Shown here in pieces: positions 1-6,412 of a stretch of DNA of 13,491 nt (positions are counted from its first letter, which is position 1; each line of letters starts with the position of its first letter). The notes beneath the pieces were generated by a model that saw only the letters and a program-made list of their open reading frames with translations, was not told the DNA's origin and made no database searches. A program made the position numbers and the translations under genes. This DNA is from Acidimicrobiales bacterium (GTDB lineage Bacteria; Actinomycetota; Acidimicrobiia; Acidimicrobiales; Poriferisodalaceae), in contig JAGQSP010000232.1 of the NCBI GenBank assembly GCA_020439485.1, positions 2,833-16,323 of the forward strand. Reading direction: 5' to 3'.

Positions 1-2
1 TC

Positions 3-782
3 GACGTACCCGAGTCGGCGGCACCGGTCGAGTTGGCGCGTCGCGGCCGGGTCGACGTCGAGGGTGTGTCGTTCGCCTACCCCAATGGCAAGGTCGTGCT
101 CTCCGACATCGATCTCTCGATAGCCGAGGGTGAACGCATCGCACTGGTGGGGCCCACGGGCGCGGGCAAGTCGACGTTGGCCAAGCTGGTCGCCAGGCTC
201 TATGACCCCACCAAGGGTCGCATCGCGTATGGGGGCGTCGACCTCACCGAAGCCAGTTTCGAGTCGCTGCGCGAGCGCATCGTTGCGGTTCCTCAGGAGG
301 GGCACCTCTTCGGCGGCACCGTACGCGACAACATCCGGGTCGCTCGCTCGTCGGCCACCGACGCCGAGATCGAAGCTGCGCTTGGCCGCATCGGGGTTCT
401 CGACCGCTTCGAGGCGCTCGACGACGGAATCGACACCGAAGTTCGCGAGCGCGGGTCTCGCCTGTCGGCCGGCGAACGCCAACTGGTGTCGCTGGCGCGG
501 GCGGCCTTGGTCGATCCTGGCGTCTTGATACTGGACGAGGCGACATCGTCGCTCGACCCTGGCACCGAGGCCGTCGTCGAAGCAGCTATGGACGCGCTGA
601 TGGCCGACCGAACCACCATCGTCATCGCCCATCGCCTCACCACGGCCGCTCGCTGCGACCGCATCGGCGTAGTCGACGACGGCAGGCTCGTCGAGTTGGG
701 CACCCACGACCAGCTCATGTCGCTGGGCGGCCGATACGCCAGCCTCTACTCGACCTGGATCGGCTCACAAAACCCCGTCTGA
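3..782 (+). CDS. ABC exporter, ATP-binding C-terminal part (5' partial)
   Basis: The reading frame is open from base 3, so the true start and probably a six-helix transmembrane domain lie off the left edge. What remains is a complete nucleotide-binding domain. It shows a Walker A GPTGAGKST (about bases 150-176), a Q-loop at VPQEGHLF, an ABC signature in the variant form LSAGE, a Walker B VLILDE followed by a D-loop SSLD, and the switch histidine in VIAHRLTT. Family knowledge: this order and the phrases GTVRDNI and LILDEATSSLD are typical of ABCB/MsbA-like exporters, which couple ATP hydrolysis in the cytoplasm to export of lipids, drugs or peptides. The Gln-to-Glu change in the signature is common in such proteins and need not mean loss of function. 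The substrate cannot be told. A heterodimeric partner may lie upstream, outside the window. The protein ends 20-25 residues after the expected end of the domain, so the 3' end looks complete. Confidence 0.95.
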   Translation, partial: DVPESAAPVELARRGRVDVEGVSFAYPNGKVVLSDIDLSIAEGERIALVGPTGAGKSTLAKLVARLYDPTKGRIAYGGVDLTEASFESLRERIVAVPQEGHLFGGTVRDNIRVARSSATDAEIEAALGRIGVLDRFEALDDGIDTEVRERGSRLSAGERQLVSLARAALVDPGVLILDEATSSLDPGTEAVVEAAMDALMADRTTIVIAHRLTTAARCDRIGVVDDGRLVELGTHDQLMSLGGRYASLYSTWIGSQNPV

Positions 783-786
783 CCTC

Positions 787-819
787 CCGTTTGTGGTGCT
801 GAACCGTTTGTGGCAAACG
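787..819 (+). repeat. Direct repeat plus short dyad between the ABC gene and the secreted-protein gene
   Basis: The ten bases CCGTTTGTGG occur at 787-796 and again at 804-813, a 17-base period. The second copy also starts a dyad, CGTTTG-TGG-CAAACG, at 805-819. CGTTTG/CAAACG half-sites resemble LacI-family operators, but this is only a resemblance. The element sits just after the ABC stop codon and before the preferred start of the next gene, so it could be an operator or a small hairpin in the leader. Confidence 0.35.
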
Positions 820-855
820 CTTGCATGTGCGCGCCGTCTTGCCGACTGGAATCGG

Positions 856-1506
856 GTGAGAAGGTTCTCGCGAGTCGTCTTCTTGGTGCTGGCGCTCTCG
901 GCCATGGTCGGGTCGAGCGCTGCGGTCGCGCTCGGCAACGGATCTGTGCTCGAGGCCACCAGCGACTGGGGGCCGGGCACCGATGCCTTGACCGAACAGG
1001 TGGCCGTGCACGGAACCTGGAGCCTGCGCGTGGCCGAGCGAGGCGAGATCGTGCAGACCGTGCGATTTACGAACGATCTGACCGATTCGGGTGCCGACAC
1101 GATCGCCCGGCTCATCAGCGGCGAGGAAGTCGCGGGGCTGTGGGCCATAGCCCTGTCGGGTAGTTCGCCGGGGTTCTGCACATCCGACGGTGGCGGTTGC
1201 TTCATCCACACTCCAGGGGCCGTGCCGTGGGCGGGCGGTTCGTCCGATCTGGTGGTCGAGGTCGGTGATGGAAAGCTGAGGCTCGACGGATCGTTGGTCG
1301 TCGAGGCCGACGGCACCATCGACTCGGTGCGCAGCCAGCAGTTCTCGTGTCCGGCCGGCGTCGGCGTCGAGCGGTGCAGGCTCGACACCGCGCTGGGTAC
1401 TGCCGCCACGCTGTCGGAGGCAGACTTCACCGCCGCGGACCTGGCGCCGCTGACGGTGCGCGCCGGCCAGCGTCTGATCGTGTCGGTCGTCATCAGCTTC
1501 GGCTGA
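856..1506 (+). CDS. Small secreted protein, function unknown
   Basis: I do not recognise this gene with certainty. From the GTG at 856 the protein is 216 residues and opens with a textbook signal peptide: basic MRRFSR, a hydrophobic stretch of about 15 residues, then small residues SSAAVA that could be cut before LGNG. A GTG at 793 in the same frame would add 21 residues of a kind that fits poorly with a signal peptide, and neither start has a strong ribosome-binding site, so I prefer 856. The mature part is rich in beta-strand pattern, with four cysteines as two close pairs (residues about 108/115 and 165/174) that could form disulfides outside the cell. The phrase VRFTNDLTDSGADTIARLI and the ending RLIVSVVISFG loosely recall phage tail-fibre-like beta domains. 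That is a weak pattern match. The gene follows the ABC gene in the same direction and could be co-transcribed or even be its export client, but nothing proves it. Confidence 0.75.
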   Translation: MRRFSRVVFLVLALSAMVGSSAAVALGNGSVLEATSDWGPGTDALTEQVAVHGTWSLRVAERGEIVQTVRFTNDLTDSGADTIARLISGEEVAGLWAIALSGSSPGFCTSDGGGCFIHTPGAVPWAGGSSDLVVEVGDGKLRLDGSLVVEADGTIDSVRSQQFSCPAGVGVERCRLDTALGTAATLSEADFTAADLAPLTVRAGQRLIVSVVISFG

Positions 1507-1567
1507 GGCGCGCACCGGGTACCTTCGGGTCGTCGCCGCCAATTCGTGCCGGCGCTACGAACCGGGT

Positions 1568-2557
1568 TTGCACTTGCCTTCGATCCGTACCGAGATAACC
1601 GAAATCGTCACCGGGCTCGGCATGCTCGGCTACGACTCGCTCGAGCGGGCGCTGGTTCGCCGACCCCGCGAGATGTCGGATGTGCCGCTGACGACCTGGA
1701 ACCGAGTGGTGATGGCCGTCGACGAGCCCCGCCACCGCGTGGACGCCGCAGGCGCATGGCGCAACGGTCAGGTGTTCTTGGGCAGCGACGAAGGTCTGCG
1801 GCGTAGGCCCCCGATATCGATCGAGTGGAAGGGCGGGCACAAGGCGCCCGGCTCAGAGCCCGTGCCCGTCGACCTGCGGGTCGACCACGTCTATCTCGTG
1901 TCGTGCAAGTACGCCAGCAAGATCTTGTTGAACGCCGCCCCCAGCCAGCTGTTCGAGAGCCGCAGCCCATCGGGCGACTGGTTCGACGAGGTGGCTCCGG
2001 CACAACACCAGAACCTCTATGAGAAGGCGCGCGAACACGTGGTCGGCAACGACCTGCCGGCCTTCGTCACCGATCTGGCCAAGCATCACCGGGCGCGGTT
2101 GCGGTCGGCTCTCGACGATTGGTCGGACGATTGTGTGGCGGCCTACCGCGAAATGAGCCTCGAGGTGGGCCGGTCGTCCGCTGCGAAGTGGCGCGCGTCG
2201 CTTTCGTCCAAACGAAAGCGCGAGGCCATGCTGTGGCGGTTGCTGCGCATCGGCTCTGCTCCTTATTTCATCCTGGGCAGTGCGGGCGATCAGTCGTTGC
2301 GGGTGAGGGTGACCACGCCGTGGGACTGGCGCCGTCGATTCGAGTTCAGGGACTTCGAATGCTGGGGTGAGGATGCGGGCCAGCCCCGCGTGGGGTGGAG
2401 GGCCGGGGTTCGCGATCACGAACTCGGAGACGATCTGGGGGTCGAGGGCCACGTTCAGATCCGCTGGAGCCACGGTCGATTCGGGCAGTCGCCAGAAGCC
2501 AAGGTCTACCTCGACACCCCACACGACCGGGTGCCCGGTTATCTGTCACTCAAGTGA
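1568..2557 (+). CDS. Uncharacterised protein, possibly nuclease-like
   Basis: A 329-residue soluble protein with no signal peptide or membrane segment. The frame has only TTG candidates at 1568 and 1574 before an ATG at 1621, and none has a good ribosome-binding site, so the start is uncertain. Strongly patterned stretches suggest a conserved family: ISIEWKGG at about 83-90, DHVYLVSCKYASKILLN at about 106-122, YFILGSAGDQSLRVRVTTPW at about 233-251, and a C-terminal VQIRWSHGRF...PEAKVYLDTPH from about 296. A hydrophobic strand ending in SCK (S112-K114) after D106, with E86-W-K88 before it, resembles the D...(D/E)xK core of PD-(D/E)xK nucleases, but the acidic residue before the lysine is missing in the better-placed motif, so I do not assign that fold. 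The middle (about 165-225) is helical and highly basic, which would suit nucleic-acid binding. It stands alone between the secreted-protein gene and sufB. Confidence 0.8.
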   Translation: MHLPSIRTEITEIVTGLGMLGYDSLERALVRRPREMSDVPLTTWNRVVMAVDEPRHRVDAAGAWRNGQVFLGSDEGLRRRPPISIEWKGGHKAPGSEPVPVDLRVDHVYLVSCKYASKILLNAAPSQLFESRSPSGDWFDEVAPAQHQNLYEKAREHVVGNDLPAFVTDLAKHHRARLRSALDDWSDDCVAAYREMSLEVGRSSAAKWRASLSSKRKREAMLWRLLRIGSAPYFILGSAGDQSLRVRVTTPWDWRRRFEFRDFECWGEDAGQPRVGWRAGVRDHELGDDLGVEGHVQIRWSHGRFGQSPEAKVYLDTPHDRVPGYLSLK

Positions 2558-2593
2558 CCCCTCGCAACGTCGGGCCAGGGTGGGATTCGCCTC

Positions 2594-2622
2594 TTGGATT
2601 GTTACTATCTGCGTAGTAGAAA
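2594..2622 (+). promoter_or_regulatory. Candidate sufB promoter
   Basis: TTGGAT at 2594-2599 and TAGAAA at 2617-2622 are separated by 17 bases and could serve as -35 and -10 boxes. The fit is moderate: three and four of six bases to the sigma-70 consensus. This is the only A+T-rich patch in the 107 bases between the preceding stop and sufB, which supports the placement. Confidence 0.4.
2603..2618. promoter_or_regulatory. Operator-like palindrome upstream of sufB
   Basis: TACTA-N6-TAGTA is a perfect dyad with 5-base arms, lying exactly in the spacer between the candidate -35 and -10 boxes. That is the classical position for a repressor site. Suf operons are often controlled by iron-sulfur-sensing regulators such as SufR or Rrf2-family IscR-like proteins. 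The regulator for this site is not in the window, and I cannot match the motif to a known consensus. Confidence 0.45.
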
Positions 2623-2664
2623 TTCGCTGCTTATTCGGCCTACCGCAGAAGGGCGTGATCCGAG

Positions 2665-4062
2665 ATGACCGACATCGGCATCGACCTCAGCCGCTACCAG
2701 CTCGGCTGGAGCGACGTAGAGGACTACGTGTTCAAGCCGCGCAGGGGTCTCGACGAAGACCTCATCCGCGAGATGTCGTGGATGAAGGGCGAGCCAGACT
2801 GGATGCGCGACTTCCGGCTGCGCTCGTACGAGATCTTCAAGCGCAAGCCCATGCCCAACTGGGGTGGAGACATGTCGGAGATCTTCTTCGACGACATCTT
2901 CTACTACATCAAGCCCACAGACCATCAGGTCGACAAGTGGGAAGAGCTGCCCCAGTCGGTGAAGGACACCTACGAAAAGCTCGGCATCCCCGAGGCCGAG
3001 CGCAAGTACTTGGCGGGCGTGACCGCCCAGTACGAGTCAGAGGTCGTCTATCACAAGAACCGCGAAGACCTCGAAGAGCAGGGCGTGCTGTTCACCGACA
3101 TGGACACCGCCGTTCGCGAGTACCCCGACATCGTACGGGCCTATTTCGGCACCATCATCCCGCCGGGCGACAACAAGTTCGCCGCTCTCAACTCGGCGGT
3201 TTGGTCTGGCGGGTCGTTCATCTATGTGCCACCCGGCGTCGAAGTCGAGATGCCCCTGCAGGCTTACTTCCGCATCAACGCCGAGAACATGGGCCAGTTC
3301 GAGCGCACCCTGATTATCGCCGACGAGGGCGCCAAGGTGCACTACATCGAGGGGTGCTCGGCGCCGGTTTACACCTCCGACTCTTTGCACTCGGCGGTTG
3401 TCGAGCTGGTTGCCAAGGACCACGGTCGCATCACCTACACGACCATCCAGAACTGGTCGCCCAACGTGTTCAACCTGGTCACCAAGCGAGCGGTCGCCTA
3501 CGAGGGTGCCCACGTCGAGTGGATCGATGGCAACATCGGCAGCAGGCTCACGATGAAGTACCCGGCTGTGTACCTGATGGGCCCCAAGGCCTCGGGTGAG
3601 GTCTTGTCGGTCGCCTACGCAGGCGCCGGCCAGCACCAGGACGCAGGCGCCAAGATGGTTCACGCCGCTCCCGAGACGACCTCGAAGATCGTCTCCAAAT
3701 CGATCAGCAAGGACGGCGGTCGCACCACCTATCGCGGCCTGGTCAGGGTCGAAGACGGTGCCGCCGGCTCCAAGAGCCATGTTCAGTGCGACGCGTTGTT
3801 GCTGGACGAGATCAGCCGCTCCGATACCTACCCCTACCAGGAGATCGGCGAGCGCGACGCCAACATCGGCCACGAGGCCACGGTGTCGCGGGTGGCAGAC
3901 GAGCAGTTGTTCTATCTGCGCAGCCGCGGTCTCACCGAAGAGCAGGCCATGGGCATGATCGTCAACGGTTTCATCGAGCCGGTCACGCGTACCTTGCCCA
4001 TGGAATATGCCGTCGAGTGGAGCCGTCTGATCGAGCTGCAGATGGAGGGCTCGATCGGCTGA
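2665..4062 (+). CDS. sufB: Fe-S cluster assembly scaffold SufB
   Basis: SufB forms the SufBC2D scaffold in the cytoplasm, on which sulfur delivered by the cysteine desulfurase route and iron are built into an Fe-S cluster. The 465-residue length is normal for the family. An N-terminal helical part (about 1-150) is followed by the long right-handed beta-helix core (about 155-390) and a C-terminal helical part ending in LEL/EGSIG style. The conserved cysteine in QCDALLLD (C375) matches E. coli C405 by position, and H403-E404 match E. coli H433-E434; the EGCSAP cysteine is C231. These matches rest on my recollection of the E. coli protein. The ATG at 2665 has AGAAGGG at 2647-2653, a somewhat distant ribosome-binding site. 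Unusually, no sufC, sufD, sufS or sufR lies next to it. The preceding gene is unrelated and a terminator follows at once, so this sufB is a single-gene unit here. Confidence 0.96.
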   Translation: MTDIGIDLSRYQLGWSDVEDYVFKPRRGLDEDLIREMSWMKGEPDWMRDFRLRSYEIFKRKPMPNWGGDMSEIFFDDIFYYIKPTDHQVDKWEELPQSVKDTYEKLGIPEAERKYLAGVTAQYESEVVYHKNREDLEEQGVLFTDMDTAVREYPDIVRAYFGTIIPPGDNKFAALNSAVWSGGSFIYVPPGVEVEMPLQAYFRINAENMGQFERTLIIADEGAKVHYIEGCSAPVYTSDSLHSAVVELVAKDHGRITYTTIQNWSPNVFNLVTKRAVAYEGAHVEWIDGNIGSRLTMKYPAVYLMGPKASGEVLSVAYAGAGQHQDAGAKMVHAAPETTSKIVSKSISKDGGRTTYRGLVRVEDGAAGSKSHVQCDALLLDEISRSDTYPYQEIGERDANIGHEATVSRVADEQLFYLRSRGLTEEQAMGMIVNGFIEPVTRTLPMEYAVEWSRLIELQMEGSIG

Positions 4063-4090
4063 TCGGCCCACAAGCGATCCTCCCCGAGGA

Positions 4091-4145
4091 GAGGTGCCAC
4101 CACCCGGCTCGCCCAGCGCGTCGGGGGTGGCACCTCGGTGGTTTT
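4091..4145 (+). terminator. Rho-independent terminator after sufB
   Basis: Perfect 11-base stem GAGGTGCCACC (4091-4101) with GGTGGCACCTC (4126-4136), extended inward by CCC/GGG pairs with a mismatch, followed closely by GGTGGTTTT ending at 4145. It begins 29 bases after the sufB stop codon, so the sufB transcript probably ends here. Confidence 0.85.
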
Positions 4146-4175
4146 GCCTTCGGCGGCTTGTTGTTGCGTCTCCGT

Positions 4176-4187
4176 GACACCCGTGTC
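4176..4187. promoter_or_regulatory. Short dyad GACAC-CC-GTGTC
   Basis: A perfect 5-base dyad lies between the sufB terminator and the lipoprotein gene, about 90 bases ahead of that gene's start, where its promoter must lie if the terminator works. It is short enough to be chance. No convincing -10/-35 pair was seen beside it. Confidence 0.2.
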
Positions 4188-4251
4188 GGCCTTGTGGCTG
4201 TTTGGTGACAGTGCGCCTCGCCGGGAACCAGCGGCCCGGCCGGAACCGTCC

Positions 4252-4273
4252 GAGCCTCCGAACTGGGAGGTTC
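4252..4273 (+). promoter_or_regulatory. Hairpin covering the ribosome-binding site of the DUF4349 gene
   Basis: GAGCCTCC (4252-4259) can pair with GGAGGTTC (4266-4273), eight pairs with one G-U and a six-base loop. The right arm contains the whole Shine-Dalgarno GGAGG (4266-4270) of the gene starting at 4278. A competing seven-pair helix, CGGAACC (4241-4247) with GGTTCCG (4269-4275), is mutually exclusive with it. Either fold would mask the site, so translation may depend on which fold forms. Confidence 0.4.
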
Positions 4274-4277
4274 CGAG

Positions 4278-5666
4278 ATGTTGATGAGAAGCGTGTGGCG
4301 GGCGGCCGCACTCATCCTGGCAGCGACGCTGATCGTTGCGGCATGCGGCAACAGTGACGATTCTGACGACTCGAGCTCGGGTATCGCCGTTGACGACGCG
4401 GGTGAATCCTCGGGTTCCGCCGAGTTCGACGAAGCGGCCGACTCGGTCGAAACGGCTGCCGAAACGACGATTGCTCCTACGACGGCCACCACCCAGGCAG
4501 CCGAGGTCGCCCAGGACTCCGACAGTCAATCCGGCGGCGATCTGGGGGCCGGATCGGGTGCTCAGACTTCGCTGACCCCTGCCGATTTGGGCCGCGACAT
4601 CGTCTTCACCGCATTCGTCACCGTCGAGACCGATGACGTGGCGGCGGCCGGAAAGGCGGCTGTAGACGCCATTGCTCCTCTGGGCGGCTTGGTGTTCGGG
4701 CAACAGACCACAGTGGACCCGCGACCTCGAACCGTTCTGGTCATCAAGGTCAGGCCCGAGGACTTCGGCGAGGCGCTGGCGCGAATTGGCGAGATCGGCG
4801 AACTCCGCGACCAGACCGTCTCGGCCGAGGACGTGACCGAACGGGTCGTAGACCTCGAGAGCCGAATCGTCACCGCAGAGGCCAGCGTCGAGCGACTGCG
4901 TGGATTCCTGGACAACGCAGCCACGCTCGACCAGGTTGCGGCCATGGAGCGCGAGCTTCAGCAGCGTGAGACCGACCTCGAGCTGTTGCGGGGCCAGCTG
5001 CGCACGATCCAGCAGGCCGTGTCGCTGGCCACGATCACCCTGACCATCGAGGAGCGGGTTCCCGAGGCACCATCGTCTGGATTGTTGATCGAGGTTTCGG
5101 CCTACGTGCAACACGACGATGGGCGCAGTTGTGCTTCTGGTGACTTTCCGGACCTGACCGAGGGCGACGAGGTGACGCTGTGCTACCTGGTCTCCAACAC
5201 CGGCGACGTTGCCTTGACCGACATCGAGGTGGCCGACCCGAACCTTCCTCGTCGCACGCGTATCGAACCGGTGGGCGATCTCACCCGCCGGCTCGAGCCA
5301 GGTCAGTCGACCACCTGGTATGCCCAGTTCGAGGCGGGTGGGGCATCGACCCTTCGCTCGTCGGCTCGGGTTTCGGCCCTGGTCGAACCGGTGCAGGGCG
5401 ACGGTGTCGAAGCAGTTTCGGCCAGCGACGAGCTCGACCTGCCGGTAGAGCCAGACGATTCGCTTCCGGGGGTCCGAGATGTCGTTTCGACGACCATCTC
5501 GACCACGGGAACCGTTATCTATGTAGTGTTCTTGGGACTGATTGTCGCAACCCCTGGCTTGATCATCGCCGCAATCGTGTTCTGGTTGGTGCGCCGCCGG
5601 CAGCGCACCACCCGGGCGGCGACTCCTCGGCCCGAGCCCGCACAGCAACTCGAAGCCGAGGGGTAG
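4278..5666 (+). CDS. DUF4349 lipoprotein with inserted DUF11-like domain and C-terminal membrane helix
   Basis: A 462-residue envelope protein. The ATG at 4278 has a strong GGGAGG seven bases upstream. The signal ends in the lipobox LIVAAC with the lipid-carrying cysteine at residue 23. A low-complexity acidic, Ser/Thr/Ala-rich linker spans about 24-100. Residues about 105-258 match the DUF4349 pattern: an alpha/beta part (FTAFVTVETDD..., VLVIKVRPEDFGEAL) and then a coiled coil (about 185-248, DLESRIVTAEASVERLR...) closing with VSLATITLTIEE. Residues about 270-395 look like a DUF11/CARDB-type beta-sandwich (EGDEVTLCYLVSNTGDVALTDIEV) with two cysteines, 285 and 302. A hydrophobic helix at about 411-436 ends in basic RRRQR, so the protein would be anchored at both ends with the tail in the cytoplasm. 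DUF4349 has no established function; a DUF11-like insert before the final helix is unusual as far as I know. It has its own transcription unit between two hairpins. Confidence 0.9.
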   Translation: MLMRSVWRAAALILAATLIVAACGNSDDSDDSSSGIAVDDAGESSGSAEFDEAADSVETAAETTIAPTTATTQAAEVAQDSDSQSGGDLGAGSGAQTSLTPADLGRDIVFTAFVTVETDDVAAAGKAAVDAIAPLGGLVFGQQTTVDPRPRTVLVIKVRPEDFGEALARIGEIGELRDQTVSAEDVTERVVDLESRIVTAEASVERLRGFLDNAATLDQVAAMERELQQRETDLELLRGQLRTIQQAVSLATITLTIEERVPEAPSSGLLIEVSAYVQHDDGRSCASGDFPDLTEGDEVTLCYLVSNTGDVALTDIEVADPNLPRRTRIEPVGDLTRRLEPGQSTTWYAQFEAGGASTLRSSARVSALVEPVQGDGVEAVSASDELDLPVEPDDSLPGVRDVVSTTISTTGTVIYVVFLGLIVATPGLIIAAIVFWLVRRRQRTTRAATPRPEPAQQLEAEG

Positions 5667-5673
5667 GAGGGAA

Positions 5674-5710
5674 CGGGGTCGGCCGATTTCGGTGGCATCG
5701 GCCGACCCCG
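5674..5710 (+). terminator. Strong hairpin, probable terminator without U-tract
   Basis: A perfect 14-base stem (5674-5687 with 5697-5710; arm begins CGGGGTCGGCCGAT) has a nine-base loop starting TTCGG. No T run follows, so it fits the stem-only terminators often proposed in actinobacteria. It begins eight bases after the DUF4349 stop codon and separates that gene from the HD hydrolase gene. Confidence 0.65.
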
Positions 5711-5750
5711 GTCGCCCGCTCCTCGCCGGGGTGCAAGATGGGAGATCTCG

Positions 5751-6344
5751 ATGCTCACCGAGAGGTTCGACCAGGCGTTCGTCTGGGCTCATTCCATGCA
5801 CAGGGAGCACGTGAGGAAGGCGACGGGCATCCCTTACATAACCCATCTGATGGCCGTTACGGCCCTCGCCGTCGAGGACGCAGCCACCGATCCTGCCCTG
5901 GTTCATATGGTCGAGGACATCGCCATCGCGGCGGTGCTGCACGATGTTGTCGAAGATACCGAAGCGAGCCTCGAACAGGTCGCAGCTCGGTTCGGCGACC
6001 GGGTGGCTGCAATAGTCGACGGGTGTTCTGACACCGATCAGAGCCCCAAACCGCCGTGGCGCGATCGCAAGGTGGCCTACCTCGCCCACCTCGAGGTCGC
6101 CTCCGACCAGACGCTTTGTGTTTCGCTGGCCGACAAGCGCCACAACGTCTCGGCACTGGTCACAGATCTTCGCAGTTTCGGCAGTGCGGTGTTCGAGCGC
6201 TTCAACGCCGGCCCCGACCAACAGATCTGGTACTACGAGTCGCTGCTGGACGTCTTCGGACGCAGGCGTCCTGGCGTGCCCACCGAAGAGTTCAGACGAC
6301 AAGTGAGCCAGTTCGTCGAGTTGGCTGGGGGCTCTATCACCTGA
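5751..6344 (+). CDS. Stand-alone HD-domain hydrolase, small alarmone hydrolase (MESH1-like)
   Basis: The 197-residue protein consists almost wholly of an HD domain of the RelA/SpoT N-terminal type. The motifs come in order: REHVRKATGIPYITHLMAV with H32, AAVLHDVVEDT with H64-D65 and E68-D69, a FGDRVAAIVDG segment, RDRK, and SLADKRHN with D128 and N132. Family knowledge: these residues bind Mn2+ and remove pyrophosphate from the 3' position of (p)ppGpp. In small alarmone hydrolases the domain occurs without synthetase, TGS or ACT parts, as here. Some relatives act on other nucleotides such as NADPH, so the substrate is inferred. The ATG at 5751 has GGGAGA at 5740-5745. No alarmone synthetase gene is nearby, so it must oppose one encoded elsewhere, or act on another nucleotide. 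It is cytoplasmic with no membrane segment. Confidence 0.88.
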   Translation: MLTERFDQAFVWAHSMHREHVRKATGIPYITHLMAVTALAVEDAATDPALVHMVEDIAIAAVLHDVVEDTEASLEQVAARFGDRVAAIVDGCSDTDQSPKPPWRDRKVAYLAHLEVASDQTLCVSLADKRHNVSALVTDLRSFGSAVFERFNAGPDQQIWYYESLLDVFGRRRPGVPTEEFRRQVSQFVELAGGSIT

Positions 6345-6370
6345 TTCGCGACTTTGTGGCGGTCACGGAC

Positions 6371-6400
6371 GTCAACTCTGCGTAGTTGACGCCCGTCAAC
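6371..6400. promoter_or_regulatory. Overlapping inverted repeats (GTCAAC / GTTGAC / GTCAAC)
   Basis: GTCAACT (6371-6377) and AGTTGAC (6384-6390) form a perfect seven-base dyad with a six-base spacer. GTTGAC (6385-6390) also forms a dyad with GTCAAC (6395-6400) across GCCC. The middle arm is shared, so in RNA the two hairpins exclude each other, and the second ends one base before the GGAGG of the next gene. In DNA the three half-sites could bind a dimeric regulator. This lies in the 68-base gap after the HD hydrolase gene. Confidence 0.5.
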
Positions 6401-6401
6401 C

Positions 6402-6406
6402 GGAGG
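6402..6406 (+). promoter_or_regulatory. Ribosome-binding site GGAGG that sets the start at 6413
   Basis: GGAGG with six bases before the ATG at 6413. It rules in favour of this start over an in-frame TTG at 6386, which has no such site and lies inside the inverted repeat. Confidence 0.8.
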
Positions 6407-6412
6407 TCTTCG

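Noticed and set aside
3912..6302. A very long minus-strand open frame (796 codons) across sufB's end, the DUF4349 gene and the HD gene
   Set aside because: It is antisense to three well-supported genes and crosses two terminators. Its product has no recognisable domain and an Arg/Gly/His-rich composition typical of shadow frames in high-G+C DNA.
2608..6386. The ten bases TCTGCGTAGT occur in both dyads (2608-2617 and 6377-6386), suggesting a common operator
   Set aside because: The centres of the two dyads differ by one base when the shared bases are aligned, and the arms differ. Repeated ten-mers are expected by chance in a window of this size.
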